Assembly: GCA_030220185.1 (NCBI GenBank)
Contig: JASPKZ010010276.1
Location: 915,001-979,000 of the forward strand
Direction of reading: 5' to 3'
DNA from: Diploptera punctata
Lineage: Eukaryota > Arthropoda > Insecta > Blattodea > Blaberidae
DNA: 64,000 nt
Positions within the stretch are counted from its first letter, which is position 1. Every line of letters begins with the position of its first letter. Position numbers and translations under genes: made by a program. This document shows, in pieces, positions 32,116 through 42,930 of the stretch. The notes under the pieces are model-generated. The model saw only the letters and a list, made by a program, of their open reading frames with translations, did not search any database and had not been told where the DNA came from.

Positions 32116-32879
32116 TCTGGATCTAATAAAACATTACATTTTAATTGTAAAAATATTAATCTTTAATCATAAATGTATTATTTGTGTGTTTAAGTTATGG
32201 TGGACCCACATGTAAGTGATATATTTCGCTCTATAGTAGGCTTATTCATGTGAACTTGCATAAGTGTAAAAATATTCGGAAACGCCTGTCACAGAATATA
32301 AACAAGAATGTTCGCCGCGGCTTCATTAATCTCGTAATTATTCCAGAAAATAGGTAGATTTAACTATTGCATTAGGAGTTCGACAATTGAAACGTATGAA
32401 CTTAATATGCAGTGTCAAAATCCTCACTGTAAACTGACTATTGCATTAAGAGTTTAGACAATTGAAATGTGCGAACTAGATACGCAGTGTCAAAATCCTC
32501 ACTCAAAATTAGCGTTGACAAGAAATTGTTGTGATTCGAACAATTGTTTTGTTCAATGCCATTGTTATTCAGAGGAGGACGAATTTGTTGAATGAGAACA
32601 AACAGGGCAGTAAGCATTATTGATGAGTATGTGATTGAATTTATTTAGGTTTGGATGCGTCTATACACATCCATTGGAATGTCTTTAAAATTCTCTTTCT
32701 TCTCCCTCTGATCATTCACCCAGGAGTACACAATATAATAATAGTATACAATGATCATTTTCATTTTTAATCAGATCTAAAATTATATTTCCAAATTTGG
32801 TCGTTAAATTGTTTAAACTTTCGCTTAATATAGAGCTGTGTTTCTCTAATTGTTTTTAAGTATTTAATATCTTGTCGTT
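32116..32879. other. AT-rich gene-free stretch
   Basis: An imperfect internal duplication is visible at about 32355-32510 (ACTATTGCATTAGGAGTT... and ACTATTGCATTAAGAGTT..., each followed by GTGTCAAAATCCTCACT). No coding signature. Confidence 0.5.
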
Positions 32880-34190
32880 ATCGACCGCGGTAGTCTAATG
32901 GATATGTTCCTTGCCTCTAGTCATGAGTATAGACTCCGGATGACAAGCACTTAAAAATTCAAAATAGGCAGGCAAAAAGAAACTAAAATCATTAATATAG
33001 GCAATATAAATTAAATATATGCTCTTACTAAAAATGGGCAACATAACTTTTTTACAGTCTTACGTTAAGAATACAAACATATGCTGTCAATAGTATGCGA
33101 AGAGATCAGAGATGCTTTTGGAATTAGTTTTGCCTCTTTTTACAAAGAGCAGAACCGTTACTTTAGAATATTTCCGCACCACATTCTTTCACGAAATTGG
33201 TCTATTTGTCTTATATTGTTGTCCGCACTTTAGGTATCTTAAAAAACTGTTCTAAAGGTTAAAAAAAAGCCACATACACTTGCCGCATCACTTTGTCTTT
33301 AAAGCACCTGTCTGCGAATGAGGACTGCAGACTGAATTCAGTGTTACGACGATCAAAAATAATATTTCCAGCCACCTAAAGGTTTCGGCACCAGGTGTGA
33401 GACAGAGAAAGAAAGCTTGAGCCATCTACCCTTTTTGTCACTAGCAATGTTTGTATTGAAAAGTAGCAAAGAACTTCTCTCCAAGCCTTAGAACCGAAGC
33501 ATAATACAGTGGGACATAATATAGGGCTATTTCGCTTAACGGGAATGCATGAGGTGTATAAATACAATATTTACCTAACGGGAGTGCATTGAGGGGTAAA
33601 CCATCTACCTGCTGGGTTATTGGGTTATTGCCACCCTTATCCTAAAATATTCTAAGGGTATTTATAAAAAGAACACTTGAAAACTTCTATGAATTTATTT
33701 GTGCCATGAAGTTTGTCCATTTCAATTGATTTCATTGAAATGCTGAGTTAATTTTGAGAAAACAATTACAAAATAGGTATTTATAGGCATTATAAACTCA
33801 AATAGGCATTTATAGGCAAGATGAACTTAATGGAAAACAATTATAGGGTCGTTGGTATGAACTTATACAAGGTCTCTCTTCCAATATCTATAATAAATAA
33901 CTACAGGCATTTTCCCTAAATCCGGTCTCTAGTCATAAGGGTCGCGGGTTCAAACCCGGCCGTGGTCGGTGGATTTTAAGGATGGAAAAATCCAAGGGGC
34001 AAGTCCTCGGGGAGGGACTTTGAGTTGTAGGTCCCGAGTCTGAAGATTTTGAGGCTTGTAAAAGAACCACAAACTTGAATAAAAATAAGGCCTCTGTAAT
34101 AAATTTACCGAAGTTCCCATCCTATTAATACCTTGGTTTCCTAGATGCCACAATGAGGCGGAACATAGCCCCGGGGCACTCGACATATGT
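32880..34190 (+). mobile_element. S2 SINE split by a 1.0 kb insertion
   Basis: Head at 32880-32924 (CGACCGCGGTAGTCTAATGG, ATGTTCCTTGCC), body at 33927-34190 (GGGTCGCGGGTTCAAACCC, GGCCGTGGTCGGTGG, GGTCCCGAGTCTGAAGAT, AAGGCCTCTGTAATAAATTT). Joined across the gap they match 46943-47195. CTCTAGTCAT is duplicated at 32915-32924 and 33927-33936. Confidence 0.7.
32925..33926. mobile_element. 1.0 kb insertion of unknown class in S2
   Basis: It is bounded by a 10 bp target duplication (CTCTAGTCAT). The ends share a weak inverted CCGGAT (CTCCGGAT near 32935, ATCCGG at 33920-33925). The interior has short repeated ATAGGCATTTATAGGC motifs at 33770-33820. The minus strand near 33240-33160 reads IPKVRTTI and TNFVKEC, possibly a transposase remnant (hAT-like), which I cannot confirm. 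A 9-10 bp duplication with inverted ends would also suit a MULE-like element. Confidence 0.5.
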
Positions 34191-35308
34191 ACGTAAACAA
34201 GTATAACTAAATTAGTATGGTTGAATTTCTCCCCTATAGGAGGAGAACGCTTAAGTCTCACAGAGGGACACAATGGCATACCACTAATATCTTGTCGCGA
34301 TTATAAGAAAGCACCGTTACGCTACTTTGGTACATTCATTCCCCGCGTCCATCCGCGCCTGAATCTCTGCCCACCGACAATTTATATATGTCCCCAAACT
34401 TTTGTCCCATAGACCAAATGCCACTTTCTCTCTATTTTTTTCTAGACCCCCTTTCTAATATTTGATTTTTACAAAGTCTCAATATCAAATGAGTTTTTGA
34501 CAGCTAATAGTACTGTTTACTTTGATATGGATCTCATGCAGGTGAGAGTCGTCCCCTGGGGATTGATATAGACTAATTTGGCAATGATATATATATTAAT
34601 CTCCCATTTTATGGCATATATCCCCATTCCTGCCTCTTTAACTCTCTTTAGCTCGCCGATGTCAGTAGCTGGATGTAATATTGGATTGTTTGGTACACTT
34701 CAGGATGTGCTTCCGAATTGTGTATTTTTTCGTCTGTCTTCTGTATGTGATCCAAGGTTAAAAATCTTCTGCTGACATTTCATGTTCCTGCAATACTTGA
34801 GTGACTTGGGTCACACAAAAGCTTATACAACGGGAGAGATTAATCTAAGGAAGAGAAAGTTGGATAGAGAGAAATAAATATTCTCATTGGTTGTAAAAGT
34901 ATTGGATATTGGAGTGTCTTACCTAATTAGCAATTAAAATGTTCGTATGTCTGTAATATTGGAGGATAAGATATCTAATTGAAATAGATATAAGCATAAG
35001 GAGTTATCAACTTTCCTTACCAAATGTCTTAATATTTCAGAGCGATGACGAAAACTTAAGTACTTGTGGTTATTCTGATCCTTCACGAGTTGACGTATCT
35101 GAGGATCTAAACTTTAAAATCTGTCTCTGCAGTCAGATTAATTAAAATTGAAAGTCAAGTGACACTTCATCTTATTGCTTCACTTTTTCTTGAATCAGAA
35201 TTTCCAACTTCCGTAATTTATATCGTAAAATTATATAAATAAATTATATATTTTAGGATAATCGTAAATGAATTAATGAAATAGAAAAAAAAGTATATTT
35301 AGTAGTCC
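34191..35308. other. Gene-free stretch
   Basis: No coding signature, SINE head or inverted repeat recognised. Confidence 0.4.
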
Positions 35309-35670
35309 ACTGTTGTGTTCTCAGTGTAACGTCGTTACCTCAGACGCAGCGAGATCGGGTTTGATCCCGGATCGAGACGAGTTTCTTGGTAAGTATTTTC
35401 AGAATTTTCCTCACACCTTTAAGACACGTGCCGAAATAGTCCTAGAACACCATCTCGCCACTATAATCAATATTATCCGTCTTGTTTAGTATAGAGTTAT
35501 GAGTGAAGGGTGTTTATTGACTTGTCTCGCAGGTGTCCCTTGTATAGAGCTGATCACTCATCCAAGAGAGGTCATTCATGTCAAATGGTCAAATGGTCAA
35601 AAATTGTGTGTGTGTGGTCCTCTCCCGACAGGTCGAATATAAGTTACTATGAAGATTGAGAGGTTAAAAA
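35309..35670 (+). mobile_element. S6 SINE copy
   Basis: Head GTCCACTGTTGTGTTCTCAG and CAGACGCAGCGAGATCGGG, then B-box-like GTTTGATCCCGG. Body AAGACACGTGCCGAAAT, GAGCTGATCACTCATCC and GTGTGTGGTCCTCTCCCGAC. Tail GATTGAGAGGTTAAAAAAAT. Confidence 0.75.
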
Positions 35671-35876
35671 AATAAAATAAATGTAATTAAAACAAATGAG
35701 TTAATAAGGCGAATGTGTTGAGAAATTCAGTCATATAATTGTAGTGAGTAGAAATGCGATGAAATTGTTACCATAATATGAAAAAATATGTTGTCAAATT
35801 TTAAAATTGTGGAATTATAATGGTAATATATGGAACTCTTCAATGAAAAGATTGTAAAATTATTTTATTTATAACT

Positions 35877-36305
35877 ATGTCCACTGCTGTGGTATCTGGG
35901 TAGCGTCGCTGCCTCGTACGCAGCGGACCAGGATACGATCCCCGGTCGGGACGAGTTCCTGGGTGATGGGTTTTCTTTTGAATTGTTTATCGCTTGTAAG
36001 ACTAATGTCAGGAAACATTAAGGCTCAAATGGTCCCCGAATATCATCTGGTATCATAATTATCATTATCATATTAGCCATATTTAGTATGAATGCGCGTG
36101 TGAATAGAGTGTGTCGTTATAATATTGTGTTGTCTAGGTGAAGGCCCTGACATTGAGCTGATCACTCATTCGGGGAGGCTCCCCATGTCTTATGTCGTCA
36201 AAAAAGTATGTGTGTGATCCCGACAAGTCGTGCCACTGTGAGGCCCTGGCTGGTGTGTGGCACCTAAAAGTACCTACAAGGCGAAAGATTAAACTGCACT
36301 AATGG
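35877..36305 (+). mobile_element. S6 SINE copy
   Basis: Head GTCCACTGCTGTGGTATCTG, CGCAGCGGACCAGG and the B-box-like ATACGATCCCCGG. Body AAGACTAATGTCAGG and AATGGTCCCCGAATATCAT, GAGCTGATCACTCATTCG and GTGTGTGATCCCGACAAG. Tail CTACAAGGCGAAAGATTAAA. It shows that S6 shares its tRNA-like head with S1 but has a different 3' half. Confidence 0.8.
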
Positions 36306-36477
36306 AATGCAATAGTTATAAAACAATAGACTATTAACATTTCAATTACAATTAGTTAATTAGTTTTAAAGAATTTAAACCAAAAGTTACCGGTTATGGA
36401 TTAATTACTATAATTCACATAAAAATAAATTAAATACAACAGTTCAGGCTCAAACAGTAAATTTACTGTTACAATAA

Positions 36478-36503
36478 CTAACTTACTGGCACTATCGAAC
36501 AAG
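36478..36503 (-). mobile_element. LINE-A 3' terminal stub
   Basis: AACTTACTGGCACTATCGAAC is the last 20-odd bases of LINE-A in reverse, with the TAAG-type tail. It is an extreme 5' truncation, or the rest has been lost. Confidence 0.6.
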
Positions 36504-37454
36504 AGTAGATTGAAATGGGGGCTGGAAATACCCATCCTTCGATTATTTTTGATTTTATTAATTGCTTCCGATTTTGTTCTCCTCGTACCTTTTTTAAGTT
36601 TGCTTTTTATTCTTAAACTAGTTTCTAATTATTGTAAAGTCCTGCAAAGCAAATATAATCACATAAGAAGAAAACTTCAACCAACAATTCTATTTAATAA
36701 TCTAATCTCCCCTAAAAGATTAATGGAAGGAGGAGAAGCCGTATTACAAGATCTTAATAAAATCATCATAAAGACATGCTTGGTATAACATTTAATAATC
36801 CCTTATTAATTAATAATCTACGACTCCCTGTCGCTCATATGTGGAAATTATCGCTAATCCTTAAAAATGCAGAAATATAAAAATATTCACCAAGTATGAA
36901 GATATTGTCCAAATATTATGAAATATTTGTTTTTCTCATGTGGTTTAGATTCGCCTATAACGTAAATATTTTTGGTTCTCGCTTTATTATTCTTCGTAAT
37001 TTATAATATGAAATTGCATATTCCTATTCACTATGCAAATAATTATAATCTCTCAAATTGAAATATCTACTTCATTTAAAAATATCTGTGACACGACAGC
37101 TCCGAAAAACAAAGAAAAATGTAACTCTTCGCTGTTACTGGCTAGTAGAATGCAGTGTAGGGAATTAGGTATTTAGGGTGACAGTCCTTCAGCCTTAGTT
37201 TCTTTTCGTAACCGGATTGCGCTACTTGACATTAAATAGCTGTTTAATTGTCTCAAGAGGCTGAATGCAACCAAAATCATGTTAGTGTGTATATGTGTGT
37301 CTTTGTTCGTGCATGGGTGCGTGCGCATGTGTGTGTACATGCGCGCGTGTATTTATGAACATACGGGAATATTTTTGCTTCGCGTTGGATTTAATTATTT
37401 AAATAGTATGACATAGGGTATGTGGAGAAATTGAGCATACAGTAGGCTATTCAA
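36504..37454. other. Gene-free stretch
   Basis: A 92-codon open frame at 36510-36788 has a hydrophobic N-terminal half but no family signature; it is probably chance. A GTGTGT/GCGTGTG-rich patch lies at 37290-37355. Confidence 0.4.
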
Positions 37455-37920
37455 AGTCAGCCCAAGCATGGAGGACAATTACAAACATGCAAAATCATAA
37501 TATGACAAAGAGTTTTAATTTAGTACCAATGAAAACTTTTAAGGAATATTTTAAAATGCTTTTAACAGAAACTAGGAGAGAATTTATAGACTATGCTACA
37601 CTGGATAATGGAAAAGGTGACTTAATAGAACCTATAACAGAAGACGAGGTAAGAAACGTGTTTAGAACACCAAAAATGGAAAAGCGGCAGGTCCAGGAGG
37701 AATAACCATGGAATTAATTAAATATGGTGGTTCAGGAATTATAAGAATTTCAACTAGACTTCTTAACACAGTGATTGAAGGAGATCCTATTCCAGATGAG
37801 TGGACGTTATCGTATATTAGTGCAATATACAAAAATAAAGGATCAATGGTCAATGGGAATCTCTGGAAAGCAGGAATCAAGGGCAAACTGCTGTAAATTG
37901 GAAAGCCTGTATTAATTAAG
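37455..37920 (+). mobile_element. LINE-B copy 2, internally deleted
   Basis: The first frame (from about 37487) reads FKMLLTETRREFIDYATLDN and ITEDEVRNVFRTPKMEK, the linker before the RT domain. After a frameshift, MELIKYGGSGIIR and IPDEWTLSYISAIYKNKGS follow (start of the RT fingers). The sequence then jumps at about 37845 to NLWKAGIKGKLL and a stop, which is the extreme C-terminus seen in LINE-B copy 1 (2688-3125). The whole catalytic core and thumb are missing. It ends near a TTAATTAAGTAA tail. Confidence 0.8.
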
Positions 37921-38462
37921 TAATGACATTTAATTACATTGTGTTTATTCTTAAACTAAAAATGTGTTAATATTATTATTTTACATTTTCCCCCCTTGAT
38001 TTAGACATGTCCCTTCTCAGTAATAACTTTAAGATACGAATTCGCGGGATATTTTTAATGGCGTAAGAGGGAAATCTTGATGGCTAAATATGCTAGAGTC
38101 TGAAATAAGGCGCTCCCGTTCTTAATTTACCTGACATTTTACGTCCTAATTTGAATCAAGATGCTTATGACTGAAAATAGTAAAGAGCGTCCTTTAGTGA
38201 AATACTTCTTACCTGACTTTTTTGTTTTGTGTCATGAGCGAAACTATTTCCCATGGATGCTATTTCACATCTTAATATCGTAATATATTACTCTGGGTAC
38301 CGTTATGATAGAGTAATATATCTAGCGTGGAAGAGCTTATTGTTTTTATCTTTAAATTATTTATTACTTTTTATTCGGTTTAAGCTTTATTTTATTTCAC
38401 TTATTTAGTAAACATATTTAAGTAGTCACAGAATAATAGAAAGTTAAGAGAAGAATCAAACC
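37921..38462. other. Gene-free AT-rich stretch
   Basis: Left flank of the CpG-rich satellite. GTAATATATTACTCTGG and GAGTAATATATC near 38280-38325 form a small inverted repeat. Confidence 0.4.
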
Positions 38463-39980
38463 TGTGTTTGTGTGTTTGTGTGTTTGCGTGTTTGCGTGTT
38501 TGCGTGTTTGCGCGTTTGCGCGTTTGCGCGTTTGCGCGTTTGCGCGTTTGCGCGTTTGCGCGTTTGCGCGTTTGCGCGTTTGCGCGTTTGCGCGTTTGCG
38601 CGTTTGCGCGTTTGCGCGTTTGCGCGTTTGCGCGTTTGCGCGTTTGCGCGTTTGCGCGTTTGCGCGTTTGCGCATTTGCGCGTTTTGCGCGTTTGCGCGT
38701 TTGCGCGTTTGCGCGTTGCGCGTTTGCGCTTTTGCGCGTTTGCTGCGCGTTTGCGCGTTTGCGCGTTTGCGCGTTTGCGCGTTTGCGCGTTTGCGCGTTT
38801 GCGCGTTTGCGCGTTTGCGCGTTTGCTCGTTTGGCGCGTTTGCGCGTTTGCGCGTTTGCGCGTTTGCGCGTTTGCGCGTTTGCGCGTTTGCGCGTTTGCG
38901 CGTTTGCGCGTTTGCGCGTTTGCGCGTTTGCGCGTTTGCGCGTTTGCGCGTTTGCGCGTTTGCGCGTTTGCGCGTTTGCGCGTTTGCGCGTTTGCGCGTT
39001 TGCGCGTTTGCGCGTTTGCGCGTTTGCGCGTTTGCGCGTTTGCGCGTTTGCGCGTTTGCGCGTTTGCGCGTTTGCGCGTTCGCGCGTTTGCGCGTTCGCG
39101 CGTTTGTGGGTGTTCGTTCGCGCGTTTGCGCGTTCGCGCGTTTGTGGGTGTTCGTTCGCGCGTTTGTGGGTGTTCGTTCGCGCGTTTGTGTGTGTTCGTT
39201 CGCGCGTTTGTGTGTGTTCGTTCGCGCGTTTGTGTGTGTTCGTTCGCGCGTTTGTGTGTGTTCGTTCGCGCGTTTGTGTGTGTTCGTTCGCGCGTTTGTG
39301 TGTGTTCGTTCGCGCGTTTTTGTGTGTTCGTTCGCGCGTTTTTGTGTGTTCGTTCGCGCGTTTTTGTGTGTTCGTTCTCGCGCGTTTTTTGTGTGTTCGT
39401 TTCGCGCGTTTTGTGTGTGTTTCGTTTCGCGCGTTTGGTCGTGTTGTTTTCGTTCGCGGTGTTTGTTCGTGTGTGTTTGTTCGTGTGTGTTTGTTCGTGT
39501 GTGTTTGTTCGTGTGTGTTTGTTCGTGTGTGTTTGTTGTGTGTGTTCGTTCGCTGCGTTTGTGTGTGTGTGTTCGTTCGCGCGTTTGTGTGTGTTCGTTC
39601 GCGCGTTTGTTGTGTGTTCGTTCGCGCGTTTGTGTGTGTGTTTCGTTCGCGCGTTTGTGTGTGTTCGTTCGCGCGTTTGTGTGTGTTCGTTTCGCGCGTT
39701 TGTGTGTGTTCGTGTTCGCGCGTTTGTGTGTGTTCGTTCGCGCGTTTGTGTGTGTTCGTTCGCGCGTTTGTGTGTGTTCGTTCGCGCGTTTGTGTGCGTT
39801 CGTTCGCGCGTTTGTGTGCGTTTCGTTCGCGCGTTTGTGTGCGTTCGTTTCGCGCGTTTGTGTGCGTTCGTTCGCGCGTTTGTGTGCGTTCGTTCGCGCG
39901 TTTGTGTGCGTTCGTTCGCGCGTTTGTGTGCGTTCGTTCGCGCGTTTGTGTGGTTCGTTCGCGGTTTGTGTTGTCGTGTG
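38463..39980. repeat. 1.5 kb CpG-rich satellite (GTTTGCGC 8-mer to 20-mer)
   Basis: The array starts with GTTTGTGT units and changes to GTTTGCGT and then GTTTGCGC (38505 to about 39090), an 8 bp period repeated around 70 times. From about 39095 it becomes a 20 bp unit, GTTCGTTCGCGCGTTTGTGT, with variants (GGGTGT, GTGCGTTC, an inner GTGTGTTTGTTC patch at 39465-39535). The unit contains no stop codon, so very long open frames (507-535 codons) appear in three plus frames and one minus frame. They encode Arg/Cys/Ala or Arg/Thr/Asn low complexity and are not genes. It is the most GC- and CpG-rich part of the window. Confidence 0.95.
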
Positions 39981-40553
39981 TGTTATTTTAAACTTTGTTT
40001 TCTTGGCTAAAATGTAATTGTACAAAAACGATGTCGCTCCTCAGTAAGAGATATAATATATGCATAGGTGTGAAATAGGAGGAAAAATAATTTATATATT
40101 AATTTTTAAGAATAGGTACAGGAAATATGTGTGAGCATATAGGCCTATAAGCATATATAAATATAAGTAAAAAATTTTCTTCTGCCTTATTAGGAATTTC
40201 TCTACAATACAACAATTTTCCTACAACCCACTGTAAATTTTACTTCTTCCGTAAATCCCTTTCTCTGTATCACTCTATGTTAATCCTCTGAACACTTTAC
40301 TCCTATGCACTCGTTGAATCCACTATTTGTTTAGGTCCTATTGGTTCAACAAAGGCTAGAAGAAGAAAATCTTGAACAAAAATCACCTATGCCTCCAAGT
40401 TGAGGGTTATAACGATGGGACAGATTCCCGTCTTATAGAAAAAATGAACTATGCTAAAAAACAATATGAAGAAAAAAATATATATAGGAAGAGGGAGAGA
40501 GAGAGAGGGACGAATTAGCCAAACAGGCCCGTGCACATTGTTATTGCAAATGT

Positions 40554-40926
40554 TTTTTTTCCCTAAATGCCCCAGGTTTGTCTTTCGACATTCCTGGTTT
40601 CTCTCCTGGCATGGCGTACTTGTAACCCACTTCTGAGGTTGGGGCGCCTGGAAGGCGGGGTTACGTTGCCCCGATGATATGATGGGTGATGATGATAATG
40701 GTGTGCCAGGAGAGTCCCTAATCCTAAGATGAATATGAATGATGATGATTGCGATGGCCATATGATTTCGGGGACCGTTTGGGCCTTAAAGTTTTCCTGA
40801 CATTTGTCTTACAGGTGAGGAAAAACCCCGTTAAACCTCACCCAGAAAAACTGTCCCGACCGGGGATCGAACCCGGGCCCGCTGCGTGACAAGGCAGCAC
40901 GCTACCCCGAGACCACAGCGGTGGAC
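40554..40926 (-). mobile_element. S1 SINE, full-length long subtype with target duplication
   Basis: On the minus strand, CCACCGCTGTGGTCTCGGGG is the head and GGGTTCGATCCCCGG the B box. The body has AAGACAAATGTCAGG and CGGTCCCCGAAATCATATGG, and the 3' part GACTCTCCTGGCACACC, GGGTTACAAGTACGCC and GACAAACCTGGGGCATTTAG with an A-run. TTATTGCAAATGT occurs at 40541-40553 and 40927-40939 as a 13 bp target duplication. It is the best-bounded S1 copy in the window, 373 bp. Confidence 0.92.
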
Positions 40927-40940
40927 TTATTGCAAATGTA

Positions 40941-41054
40941 TAAATGTCTTTTTTCGAAAACAATGCTAATAAAATCCACTATATAAGAATTTCCGCATAA
41001 ATGTCATTTTTCGAAAACAATGTTAATAATATCCACTATATAAGAATTTCCGCA
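40941..41054. repeat. Two-copy tandem duplication, 57 bp unit
   Basis: Units 40941-40997 and 40998-41054 share TTTTTCGAAAACAATG and ATAAGAATTTCCGCAT and differ at few sites. Confidence 0.85.
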
Positions 41055-41690
41055 TGTCCTGATTTATTCTCATTAATTGATTCCTTTCATAATTAAATTA
41101 CGTCAATAAGTCAATTAGACGTACAGGACTGACATCAAAGTGACTTTTGATTAATTACTCCCAGTAGTTTTCCTTTACCTATACCGTGTATGTGCTTCGA
41201 CGTCATATCTGGTTTAGGCAAATAAACTGAATAATTTGGGCATTAAAAGACAAATGACACTATTCAGTATAGAACTTAATTTGTCATGTACTAATAAATT
41301 TACCTTCACACCCGTATAGATGTATTTTGTTCGCCCAATATTCGTTAATGTAACTATCTGAATTCTTATTTTAGGGTTCTGAAAATGAGAAGACAAAAAT
41401 AACTGATTCGTTATGAACCATATCCAATTTTGTGGTTTTAAATTCCGATTGAACTTTTTTAATTTCCGATTGAAATACGCTAGGTACCCGTATACTCAGA
41501 ATTGGGAGGAAGTTGATCGTTTTCATGTGAGATAATCTAGCAATCACGATTTTACAAATATTGTTAAGTTTCATTTTTTAAATATTCCTAACAAAACATA
41601 AAAATGTTTAAATGTAAAAATATATGAATAGATGAATATTGTTAGGCATCAACAGAGTTTATAAACATTGAAAACAAATTGATTACCTAC
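41055..41690. other. Gene-free stretch
   Basis: No family motif seen. Confidence 0.4.
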
Positions 41691-41875
41691 TAGCTGGCCC
41701 GACGAGCGTCGTATCGCCTTTAAATATTTTTACGTTAATTTGTCCGATGTTTTAATCGTTATCTGCTATTCGGGGCGGAAATAAATCCAACAAATCAAAG
41801 ATCATAAAAATCGGTCCAGCCCTTCTTGAGTTATAAATAGTGTAACTAATCCGACTTTGTCATATATATATATAG
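41691..41875. repeat. Dispersed repeat end with GC-rich cap
   Basis: It begins ACTAGCTGGCCCGACGAGCG and continues AAAATCGGTCCAGCCCTTCT, GAGTTATAAATAGTGTAAC and a (TA)n stretch. From memory, this ending is widespread in arthropod genomes as the terminus of old LINE or Helitron-type repeats; I do not assign the class. Confidence 0.5.
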
Positions 41876-42559
41876 TCCCGGCCACGCGTTGCTATGGCTA
41901 AGGTATACGTTAAATTATGTTGTAGTAAACTAAGTGAGAAATCTAAATCAGAAAGTTTTTGTTTTACACAATTTTTTAGTTCTGGCACGTTAACTACACC
42001 CGGTATAAATATGGGTGGTGGTTTATATGGAAGTGGTTTTGTTGATTGAGATAAATTTATGTTGTCTGCATTCTCAGTATCATCCATAAGTGTATCATAA
42101 GGATTATACACATTTATTGATGGAATATTTTGAGGAGGCTTGCTGATTTCATTATACTTTCGTTTTTTTTCTACGAATTGTTGGCAGTTTGGATTCTCAT
42201 CATCATCAAGAAGTCTCTGTATAGTAATATCATCTCGTGATATATTATAGTCATCTTGTTTTTCATTTAATTGAGGCGTGGAGATTGTTTCTGTAATATT
42301 AGGCATAGTATTATAACTAACAGACTTACTTACAGTTGTTATTCCGTTCCTTAGGACCTTCATATGTTTTAAATTGACATTCTCCTTAAATGCAAGATTT
42401 ATGTCACATAGGCCTATACCAATTTGCGGAAATTCACTTATCTTATCATTCATGGTCTCTAGAACTGATTCGCCAAATTGTTCAATGTCCCTTCTCGGTC
42501 CAGTTAAATTTAAATTAAGTTGCTCTATTTCAGCCAGATTACTTAAAACTAATACTTAC
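41876..42559 (-). mobile_element. LINE ORF1 (gag-like) fragment
   Basis: The open minus frame starts upstream of the first Met: NLAEIEQLNLNLTGPRR and FGESVLETMNDK, then a polar, Asn/Asp-rich region of about 140 residues. KPLPYKPPPIFIPGVVNVPE follows, the PPPIFI-GV motif that precedes the zinc knuckles (PRE_C2HC-like) in ORF1 of Jockey-type LINEs. The knuckles are missing: the frame runs into TLAIATRGRDYIYI, which is translated from the adjacent repeat end (41875-41900). It is a truncated retrotransposon gag, not a host gene. Confidence 0.65.
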
Positions 42560-42930
42560 ACACACGAAATTAATATTATTATCAATATATTGAAAATAAA
42601 ATAAACACAAACACACTTAAATTATGAAATAATCAATATTTGTAATTCAATTGAAATTCGCGGTTGCAACTAAAAGCACAGCCACCTGGTTAAATAATAA
42701 ACCAATTACCTTACACGGAACTCACAGATAATTATAACTCTTTGTTAAATAATAAACAAATAATTTGCAATAAAAATAATGCGACTATAAATTCAGTTAT
42801 ATACTTCCCTAAGTCTCAAGTTGGATCAAACTACACATAGTGTGCAAAATTTTATTAAAATCGGTTTCGTAGTTTAGGATTCCATCGCGGACAAACAACG
42901 TGACACGTAATTTTTATATATTAAGATTAC
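42560..42930. other. Gene-free stretch ending in a repeat terminus
   Basis: The last part, AAAATCGGTTTCGTAGTTTA, AACGTGACACGTAATTTTTA and TATATTAAGATT, looks like the 3' end of an old dispersed repeat joining the cap at 42931. Confidence 0.4.

Noticed and set aside
36510..36788. 92-codon frame with a hydrophobic N-terminus resembling a signal or membrane segment
   Set aside because: AT-rich DNA readily gives Leu/Ile/Phe runs. No family signature, no neighbours and no second copy.
38464..40017. Open frames of more than 500 codons on both strands
   Set aside because: They are translations of the GTTTGCGC satellite, which has no stop codons in several frames. There is no domain and no codon structure.
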